From: Campylorhamphus procurvoides
Lineage: Eukaryota > Chordata > Aves > Passeriformes > Dendrocolaptidae
Length of the DNA: 64,000 nucleotides
Direction of reading: 5' to 3'
Assembly: GCA_013396655.1 (NCBI GenBank)
Contig: WBMV01005054.1
Span: 680,934-744,933 of the forward strand
Positions 54,901-64,000 of this stretch are shown piece after piece. The notes under the pieces were generated by a model. That model was not told the origin of the DNA. It did not search any database and was given only the letters and a program-made list of their open reading frames with translations. A program made the position numbers and the translations under genes. The stretch's first letter is position 1, and the number at the start of each line of letters is the position of its first letter.

Positions 54901-57900
54901 TTTGAACCTGTCTTACTCATAGGCTTTTCTGGAGACCAGCCTTACTGCAATCAGGGACAGGTGGCCCATTCCTGATACCCCGTGTTATGGAGGCTCCTCT
55001 ATCTTCAGAGTGACTGCTCTCAGCCTTTCTGCTCTGGGATAAAACAGCAGGTCCGCTGCCATCCTCCTACCTGGAGCACTGAAAGAGGTTCACCTTCTTC
55101 ACTTGTTCTCCATTATAAGGAGAAGACCATGACACAGACCTTTGGATATCAAGGTCTTTGTGATGGGTGTTTCACACTTGCACTTCTCTCAGTTAAGGAA
55201 TTGTTCACAAACTCTGTATCATGCTGGATTTTGTATGGCTTGGCCTTATCTGATTTTCTGTACTTCTGCAGGTTTCCAGTGATTCTGATATGGGTTTCAA
55301 TTCCAACAGGTGTTTTACTCTCACAGTGATAACCCCCTTCTCACTGATACCAGCCTGTTACATTATTGGCAATAAATACAGATCAATATCTGACTGTGCA
55401 TTCTTTCACACAAGATGCTTAGACTATTCAACATTTTTTATGTGCCTGTTGTAGAGCAGAGGTGACAGGGACTACAAATTATATGTGTACATTCTAACTT
55501 AAGTATAAACTGCATGACTTGACTCCCCTGCCTGCTAGTAGTCTTTATACATTATTATATGTTAGATATACTGTGTTTTGTAAAACCAGATCTAATACAT
55601 TATCTTTACTGGTAGGTGATAGTGTCTTCTAGGAAGACTGCATCAGGGAAGTGAAAAGAGCAGTCTAGAGGACTAAGGAAATCTACAGCTACTCTGTTTT
55701 ACAAGAGTAATATTTCCTGAACTACCAAAGTAAAATCCTGTGCTTCCCTTCTACCATTTTATTTCAAAGGCATAAAGCTTCAGTCTTGCTGTACTTCCAA
55801 GTCCAACAAAAAGAATCCCTCTGGCTCTTCATTCAAGTTTATCAGACATTAAGTGACCCTTCTGTAATCTTTATAAGAGGGGTTTTTTTGCCTGCAGCCT
55901 TTTATAATCACCATCTTTCTACTTTTAAAATAGACTCCATTCCCTACGCCCAACCTGAATAGCAGCCTAAACCTCCTGAAGGGGCTATTGAATTTGTACA
56001 GACCTGTACTTTGTCTCTATGTGGACAGTTGTGGGAATACAGTTAATGCGTTCAGCACAGAAAAACACATGGCACTTTGTCACTGTCTTTATCCCCTTGA
56101 AAGTAGTAGGAAATATTTATATTTCTTTTTTATTTACAAAATTATTTTAAGCCTGTACAAGGCAGTAGAAAAGTGCACCCACATTGCTGGTTTGGTATTT
56201 TCCTTAGTGGTCACCAGAACAACAGGTATTTCCAGCTGAGATTTAAGTTTCTGTACAGTCAGGGAGCATCTGGGGAGAAAAATTGATCCCTGGCACAGGA
56301 GGCACAGGGAGCAGCCTGGAGTATTGACCTGCAGCACTAATCACTAATCTGCCCATGCCTGATGAGGTGGTCACTGCGGGACCAGCCCGGATTTCCTGCA
56401 CAGCCGCAGCCTGAGATAACCACAGCTGGGAAGGATGTGCAGTGGCAGAAGCAATTATTAGATCTACCTCCAGTCCTGTATCAGCAGTGCTGATTTCCAG
56501 GGATCTGTTTCTTCCTGATCCCATTTCAAACAGCTTGGGAGACATCGGAGAAGCACTGCTTTATCTCTGGGGTGCTGGGTGTGAAGCCGAATGATATGAT
56601 GGGACAAAAAGGGCCAAATCCCACCCCAGTCCAAACTAAGATGTATCTGACCTGTCCCAGTTCCTTTCACTTACTCTGTTAGTACATAGGGTCCTCACCA
56701 CACACTCCCACTCAGTCCACTTGCTCCCTTGTTGAACTCTTTCTTGCACAGCTAAGAGAATTTTGCACCTCTGAGCCAGGTATGACTTGGAGCAAGGAGT
56801 GGCCATTCCCAGCACTTCTCTTTGCCTTGTTGAAATAATCAGCTTCCAAAAAATATTCTTTGGTCCTTCTTCCACTTTTCCACTTTTCCAAGGAGGGTAT
56901 TCCACAATGAGTTGCTCTTTTCCCAGACGTTGCTGCAGTCATCATACTATTTTTTGGGTTTTTTACAGGCCACTGGTTTCTCTAGAAGGAGGAAGATGCC
57001 AGAATCAGTGCCCAGCAGAAAAGTCAGTCCCTGGGATGTAAGTGTCTTTCAGCACACGTTGATTTCTGCTGCATACCAAATTCTCCTCACTTAGTCTGTA
57101 TTTGACTTAGGCTGTACCTATGTTGGCCTTATTAACACTGGTGGGAGAACCCATGTGCTCTGAGCCACTGGCCATGGGCTAGTTCTGACCACACTGTTTA
57201 GCTTTTAAATTTCATCTCCCCTAGGATACACCTGATGTTTCTATGCCCCTAGTGCATAATTAATTTTTATTCTTGCTTGCTTTTTTTTTTCCTTCCCTNT
57301 TTGTAATCCATTCGTTGTCTTTTCATGCCACAAACACAGAACATGTGTTACTTACCTTAAGGGTATTTCCAGACGTATTACTGGCTGCAGTAGCATTGGC
57401 ATCCACCTGAGCTCACTACAGATCTGTACTACCAGTCTGGGATGCTCAAGCCGACTAACCTCTCATCTGGTTCTAGGTTTTCTCAAGAGAGGAACCAGTT
57501 ATTTTGCTTCAGGATAAGCCTGAAATCAAACTAATTTGTCTACCATGTGAATCACTGGGGAACTAAGGCCTGGAGAGGGAGACATACTTACCTTGCACTT
57601 TGAAAAGAATGGGAGATGCTCTAGGCTTAGTTATACGATCCCATCTGTCGCACACCTTCATGAGAAAACATCTCTCAGATGTTTCAGTTTTACATGAAAT
57701 AGACTTATGCAGTTTTTTAAAATGTGTTTCCCATTTCCTCTGGCTGAAATAATTAAAACCATTTAAAGGGCATCAAGGCCAGCCACTGTTACAGGCAAGG
57801 CTGCCAGAACCAGGGGAATGCAAGTAGTAGAGGTAATCATTGAACTGAAATAGTAGTAACATCTCAAAACAGAGTAGTCAGACATTCCAACAAACAGGCA

Positions 57901-60100
57901 GGAAAAAAGGTGAAGCAAAAATGGAAGAGAGACACAGGGGCAGGTTTTGTCCTCTATTGTAGTGGCTGACTCTGCAGTGCACAGAGGCATCCATTTTGGT
58001 GTTTGCAGGGTGCTTGTGGTTTGACTTGCCCGCAGACACATGTGTAAGAACAGCCCTGATCAAGCTGCGTATATATGCCTCCTACCTTAGAGGCAGGCAA
58101 GATCAGGTCTTTCAAGGGAGCATTTCAGGTTGTGTCTGCTTGATGTCACCTGCAATACTGCTGAAATTATTTTCTTTCGGAAAACAGTGATAGAAGGAAG
58201 GACTAAAGGTCATGCACTGGACCCAGTCCCAGTGCAGGAATTGGGGCTCTGAGCTGCACTATGAGGCAGTGAATTCTCCTCTTATATGGCCTAGAATCTC
58301 AAGACAGAAATTTAGTTTACAAAGGGTGAGCTTTTGGCAACTTGTGACCCAAAGGCAGGCCTCTGGTAACTTTTAAGCATGGACATGGGGTGTAATGAAG
58401 GTCCAGATAGGCTCTCTTCTCCTTTCTTGCATCACTCCCAAGTAAGTTTGTAGCTGCTTCTTTGTAAATATAGATACTGACCATGGACAGTGAGTCCTAA
58501 ATGCTTGCCACTGGCTCTTCCAAAAAGACACAGGTTGTTTGTGGCCCTGCCTGTGTAAAATGATTCCAGATTTCTCCTACCACTCGTCATCTTTCAAGTG
58601 GGGATATCTCACACTCGTCTCTAGAGGTTCATCAGAGTGCTCATCCTCTCCAATGACAGCACTGAACATACAGCATAACCACAGGTTAGAGCAAATGCAA
58701 GGGACTGAGAGGGAGGGAGGGCAATCTGTGTCTTTCATTTTGAGGTTGAATGGCCCTAGAGCAATGGACCTTAGCCAGAGTGTTCAGGCAGATCCTACCT
58801 TTCACATCAAGCCTTTTAAAGGGCCAGTTATTCTCTTCAGATGACTTCAGACCAGACTCAGTTAATGGGAGCGTGAGAAGGTAATAGCCCTTCCTTTCCT
58901 AGTGAGTCAAGGACTTGCAGCCTCACAGGAGCCTCTTCTAAATGGTGATAAATGTACATAGATGCCAGCTTCCAACTGCATAATTTAGAAGGCCATTTCT
59001 TATTTTTCTACCCATGCAACGTTCTTGCAAACTCTACCTTACTGTCTCATGGAAGGACAGTAGCTACAAGTCTGGCCTTGTGTTTCTGTCCTGCTCAAGG
59101 TCTGATGTGACTACAGCAGCAAGTCAGAGAGCTAAGAATGTAGAGTGCTTCAGAGGGGAGTGTTCACACATGGAGAGGAGCCAACCCTCTACGGCTTCAG
59201 TCCTGCTAGAGGAGGCAAGAGCCCTGTTTGAGCATCACACCTGTTTTGAATTTTGACCTTCACCTATTTATTCAATCACCAGTTCTTCTGAGTCTAATGT
59301 GGCCCTCTCCTGCATGCTTCTTTTTTCCCTCACATTGCCTACATCACAGGTCTAACATAAATCACATAGCAACCAAAGACAACTCAAGGGGAAGCATACA
59401 GCCTTCTGGAGCTGTTTGGAGGAGCTGGAGAAGAAGGAGCACCTCTCTGCCTCACAGTAGGACAGAGCAGCATAAGTGGCTTCAAAACAGTGCTCCTAAT
59501 GCCAGCTCTCTCACCAGCAGGAATATCGCTAAACCTGAGAGAGGACTTAATTTCTTCTCAGTTCACTCTGTCCTTATTTACAAGGTTTCTCAAAAAAACT
59601 CCAGTTTGTTAGTGTAAAGAAAAAGATTTCAAGTAAAGTGACTTAGTAGGCAGTGACAGAGGGAGAAGCTGACAGCTTTATTCTCTCCTCTGGTAACCAT
59701 CCTCCAATTTTGGAGTGTTCATCCCCATCCCTACCCCCACCACCTGGTGCAGATTTAACACAAGAAGAATATTTCCTTTAGAATGAAACCACTTCCCCAA
59801 TCAGACGGGTTTTCTGAATCAAGAACTTCCTTTTTTCCCCCTATTTCCTCAGAGTGTCTCAGACAAAACCCCAAAGTAGTATCAGCCTCTCACTGCTCAT
59901 TTCAGTCCCTTCAAACAGAGATTCCCAGAAAGCTGCTGGGATGGAAATGCATCTGTGCATTTGCATTTCAGAGGTAGCCAATGAGCCCCTGTTAGCTCAC
60001 AGAAGTATGCACATACAGTTTCTTTCACTGAAGCAAGCTCATGGCATGTGATCGGAGGGACAGGGAGAGGAAGGGAGGAGTCACAGGGCAACCCGCCCCC
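51960..60100. other. Non-coding stretch between RAC2 and CYTH4, about 8 kb
   Basis: I find no coding exon here. AT-rich segments occur at 55,400-56,250, and a poly-T run with an assembly N at 57,281-57,299. The many short frames match no protein I know. Confidence 0.5.
57281..57299 (+). repeat. Poly-T/pyrimidine run with assembly N
   Basis: Ten T residues are followed by ccttccct and an undetermined base at 57,299. It is base-call uncertainty beside a homopolymer. Confidence 0.7.
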
Positions 60101-60242
60101 CCCAATTCTGCTGCGGTCTTCATCACTGGCTCCAAGTTGTTTCAGTTCTGTGAAGCATCTGAAGAAGCAGAAGGCAAGGAGGAACCAAAAAACACACACA
60201 TTTTCAAGACATTTGTGTTGAAAAGATATCACACTCTTCAGG
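60040..60242 (+). promoter_or_regulatory. CYTH4: Probable CYTH4 leader and proximal promoter
   Basis: Upstream of the candidate start codon is a short GC-richer patch (gcaacccgccccccccaatt at 60,089-60,108). It is preceded by a purine-rich stretch, agagaggaagggaggag (60,064-60,080), with GGAAG cores typical of ETS/PU.1 sites. There is no CpG island. This is inference only. Confidence 0.3.
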
Positions 60243-60261
60243 ATGGACTTTTGTCCTGCTG
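60243..60261 (+). CDS. CYTH4: Putative first coding exon of cytohesin 4 (19 bases)
   Basis: CYTH4 is a leukocyte-biased cytohesin with coiled-coil, Sec7 ARF-exchange and PH domains. Here ATGGACTTTTGTCCTGCTG is followed by the donor gtaagc. It encodes Met-Asp-Phe-Cys-Pro-Ala and one base of the next codon, closely resembling the mammalian CYTH4 start Met-Asp-Leu-Cys-His-Pro. In human, CYTH4 follows RAC2 in divergent orientation, and this exon has that place and strand. No coiled-coil or Sec7 exon is present before 64,000, so the rest of the gene must be to the right. The call relies on a seven-codon match plus synteny. Confidence 0.5.
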
Positions 60262-63200
60262 GTAAGCCTTGACCATTGTTTATCTCTTTTTGGGTGAGGG
60301 CTGTGCACTCAGTTTGACGAAGCAGAGCAAGCCATGAAATCCCAGCAGCTGACGTGGATGCTGTGGCTGTTGGCTGGAGGAATGAGATGCTGGAAGATCC
60401 CTGGGGATACAGTAAATTGGTTGTCAGCCTTCAGGATTAGGCATGGGTTTCTTTTTTACTGGCTCTTCTTTTGCATTGGGAGAACATTTCCCACTGATTT
60501 GAATGGTCTTTGTGTCTACTGCTGAGGTCCCTTGGTCTGGTTATCCTGGTCTGAGTTGAGAACTGACTCTGGGGCATCAAGGGTATATATGACACTTGGA
60601 TGAGCACTTGTAAGCTTTGGCTTCTCTTCATGCAACTCTGGCATGGCTTGCAGGCTCCAAAGTGGTGTTTCCCTGCCGATCCTAGGAGCTAGTTTGCCTC
60701 TGTGGAGCCTCTCATGCAGTTGGGTATCCCAGGGCAACACTCTTGCAAGGATTTTGGTACTGGGACCTAACTCTTACTTATGTCCATTTTAAAGGTAAAT
60801 GACTGTATTAGGATTCTGCAAACTCCAAGTGACCTGCAGGTTGGCCTGCCTGGTCCTGAAATAATCTCAATGGGCAGATTTGGGTGGGGGGAGATAAGCA
60901 TGTCTGAGGAACTGAGAGAGATCTTAGGTTTTATTTCCTGCTTTGGCAGGTGGTGGAAAAAGAGTTTGGGATTCAGCAAGGAAAGGCATGCTGCCAGACT
61001 GAACATTTCTAGCTTCTGTCTGAGGAAGCTCAGAACATGTGTCTGTGCGAAGCCAGCAGAGAGGGAGACTTGAATGGCAAGAGGCTTCAATAAGGGCCAG
61101 GAAGAAAAAGGATCACCTTGCATGGCCCTTATCAATCAGACTCTGTCCTCTCAGGCTTTTGTGTATAGGATATGGAGCTGAGGGTGAAAGCAAAAGGCAC
61201 TGCCCAGCTTCAACAACTGTTATGTACTTTTTAGCTTTGAGATGTGTAGCCAAGGAAAGGACACACTCAAACCATGTACCAGCCTTCCTTGCCAAGGAAA
61301 TTTTTGGTACCTGTAGGAGCTGAGCTCTTGTCAGCATCTGACGATGAATGCTGGTAAAGGTGGATCTCTTCAGAGAACCCAGCCCTCACCACCAGAGAGC
61401 AACTGTGGACAAAGCTTCTGCAGGACAAACTGGGCAGGAGGGATAACTCATGTTTTGCTGTTTATTTTGGGGTGTGCCTTCTACAGAAACTGGGACTCTC
61501 CTAACTGAAGATCTGACACGGTCATTCGCTCAAGTTATGTGTTACTAATTATGTCTTGAAGGTTACACATTCAAGTAAGTGTACTTTCAAGAAAGTATAC
61601 ACACTGCAATAACACAATGAGACCCTTTTCAGGGGCAATGTGAGTTTGCTAAGTTCTGGCTAGAGGCAGAGCCCAGAGACAGGCAATGCCTGGAGAGATG
61701 TACTGGCTCTGACTGATGTTTTTGCCCAGTCCCATCCTGTCACTCCACAGCTGAGTGAGAAAGAGGGTTTGTTTGATGCTGAGCTTTTTTGGAAGCCAAG
61801 GCTGCCACCAGATACAGTTTTCCAGTGAGCTTTAGAGTACTGAATGCATTTGAAATTGTTATGTTGTGGTATGATTGTCCGGAGGCTCAGACGTGCATGT
61901 ACACCTTTTCCTGGTTCACTCCTACCTGGAGATGTGATGGTTCTGCTAGGTACTTATCTGTGTGCAGGTAAGACCTATGTCTGTGGGGAGGCTGCTCTCC
62001 CTGCAGTGTATGTTCTGTTCCAGCTTCCTTCAGAACCCTCTCACTACTGTCTGGGTGTCCACAGAGCCCGTATGCCCAACCCTTGAGCTGGGTGTGTGAA
62101 ACACAGGAGAGCAGATTGGTACCATGGTATCCTGTGCTAGGATGTGGGGTAAAAGCCATAGTGAAAAGTGGCTGGAAGCTATCCTGCTTATGTAAGTTAT
62201 CATGTGGAATAAGGGAAGCAGGAGGCAACATAAATTCTTCTTACCTTTCCCCCATAGCTGAAATGTGCAAATTAAAACTGTTGGGATCTATGTTGAATTT
62301 CTTCTGACAGAACCTGGAAGAGAACTATGGAATGGCTGCAGGAAAGAGACAGATAGGGTTGGAGGGAACTGAGGTGCTGGAAGGCTTCCTGTCATCTGCC
62401 TGTTACCAGCTGTGGAGGTGGTGATCTGTACTGCAAGTGGCATAACAGCCATATCAAAAAAGAAAAGGAATTTCAGGTGACATTTTCCCATCAGACAGCC
62501 TCCTTCAGACAGAAGGTGCCCATCAGACTGTTCTGCTTGTGTCTTGCCATCAGTGGAGGTGCCCAAACCCTTCGGTAACTACACTCAGAGCCCTACCTTA
62601 CCTTGCAAATGGACCCAGTGAACCTCTGCTGTCATTCTGTGGGTGTGTAGCATATGGATGGCCTGCCATAGTGCTACAGATACAGTAATTCTTCATAATC
62701 TTCCCCCACTGTTTCTGCAGTCTCTCCTTCCAGCTTTCCTGGGTGGTCACTTGTCTCTGTCCTTCAAAAGCTATCTTCCTATTCCTACAATTTTGCTTGG
62801 GTTTGAAAACCTTAGTTAGCATCTGGGTGGTTCTGCACAGCCCTTTGCAGTGGGAAATGAGACCAGCAAACACAGTACTCTCTGCTGCCCACACAAGTAC
62901 CAAGATGTTTGGGTAACTCCGACCTGCCCTCCAGATGGGAAGGCTGCAGACATAAGTCACCACAATTGGAATTGAAGTCTGTGTACTGTTCTGAGTGACA
63001 GCACTGAAAATACAAGCTTGGGCAGTTCATGAGGAACTGGCAGATCTTTCTATCTGGGTCTGCCCTAAGAGTGGAGAAACAGCCTCAAGAGTAGGTGTAA
63101 GACCCACAGATGTGATGCAGATGCACCTTCCTTTCAAAATTTGCTCTCTGAAAATAAATTCCAAGCAGCAATTTCATGTCCTTTCTGGAGAGGATGTTAG

Positions 63201-64000
63201 ACTTTTTTTTTTTGGTGTCTGAACTGTAAAACTTCAGCATTGGTTTGGCTGACAGTATCCTCCTGAAACCTGTACGCGTTTTCATAGTGTGTTCTTCATC
63301 AGGGTGAAATTTCCCCCTGTGCAGAGAACCCTGACCAGGGCTATACTTCATCTGTGTCCTCACCAAGCTCTAGAGGGAAGTGGAACTTGGTGGTACTGAG
63401 CACTTTTGACAAGGCTGAAGCTGTTCCTCAATCCCCTGGTGCAGGGATGAATGCCCTCTGCCATTTCAAGTGCTTAGAGTGAGCCAGGCAATGCTTTGCT
63501 CTGTGTGTCCCTCTTGTGTTGACTCAGCTTGTTCTCAGTGGGGAGAGCAAAGGAAAGGCATAGCAGCCTGCTCTTAGTAACTCACCTGCTGCCTCTGCTG
63601 CCTTCGCTGCCTTTCCGTGGATGGTTCCTCAAACAAGCTTTGTGCATTCACTTCCCCTGGCTGCAGTGTGGTCAATACCATTGATGAACAGCCTCAGAAC
63701 ACCCTGAGCAGAGCTTCAGGCCTTCCATTAGGACAGAGGAGTAACATGCAGGCACTGACCTCAGAATTCTTTTCCAAGGCAATTAAGGACTTCAACTGTT
63801 CAGGAAACTTAAAAAACCTAACAAGGACCCCCTCTGCAACTCAGTCTAAATTACCCTGAAAGTTTGATCCATCTGTTTTTTTCCATACTATGTTACTCTG
63901 CCCTTTTACCCCTTAATTCCTCCCCTTCTCTGTGATTCGTATGCTTTTTCTTCTCTGCCCTCCCCACGCACACAGTCCTTCCCACACCTTTCTCAATTCT
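60262..64000 (+). other. Putative CYTH4 intron 1 (open at the right edge)
   Basis: I looked for the expected second exon, an acidic/Glu-rich coiled coil with RRKQEL-like text, in all plus-strand frames and did not find it. Apart from a possible ancient repeat motif at 63,271-63,303, nothing is recognisable. Confidence 0.4.

Overview
The window is vertebrate nuclear DNA and almost certainly avian. Coding exons are small, scattered and bounded by GT/AG splice sites. The interspersed repeats I can recognise are CR1 LINE 3' ends, the dominant transposon of bird genomes. Five genes occur in the order IL2RB (-), C1QTNF6 (-), SSTR3 (-), RAC2 (-) and, probably, CYTH4 (+), the order known from human chromosome 22q13. 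I cannot name the species. Most of the 64 kb is intron or intergenic sequence; there is no operon, CRISPR array, tRNA or rRNA that I can support.

Layout. 1-5,000: the 5' half of IL2RB on the minus strand (signal-peptide exon, two exons of the first cytokine-receptor domain, first exon of the second domain); the WSXWS, transmembrane and cytoplasmic exons lie off the left edge. 5,000-20,700: a non-coding gap with one open reading frame worth a second look (17,901-18,272). 20,714-23,131: C1QTNF6 (CTRP6), complete in two coding exons, with a GC-rich putative first exon and TATA-like element near 23,890-24,135. 24,150-34,200: non-coding, holding a CR1 element (28,855-29,480), an orphan CpG-rich island (29,480-30,050) and CA/TG/TA simple-sequence tracts. 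34,232-39,700: SSTR3, with an intact intron-less coding region (35,074-36,279), a 5'-UTR splice acceptor and a CpG-island promoter region at 39,160-40,020. 42,464-50,638: RAC2, all six coding exons assembled with consistent phases to 192 codons. 50,640-60,240: upstream non-coding DNA with a CR1 copy close to RAC2. 60,243-60,261: a 19-base exon that looks like the first coding exon of CYTH4, whose remaining exons must lie past the right edge.

Functionally this is a haematopoietic neighbourhood. IL2RB is the signalling beta chain shared by the IL-2 and IL-15 receptors, RAC2 is the leukocyte Rac GTPase that drives the NADPH oxidase and cytoskeleton, and CYTH4 is a leukocyte-biased ARF exchange factor. 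SSTR3 is a Gi-coupled somatostatin receptor and C1QTNF6 a secreted collagen/C1q protein; both are probably bystanders rather than pathway partners. The most interesting protein-level observation is that the third intracellular loop of this SSTR3 lacks the Gln of the Ax[S/A]xQ ciliary-targeting motif known from mammalian SSTR3.
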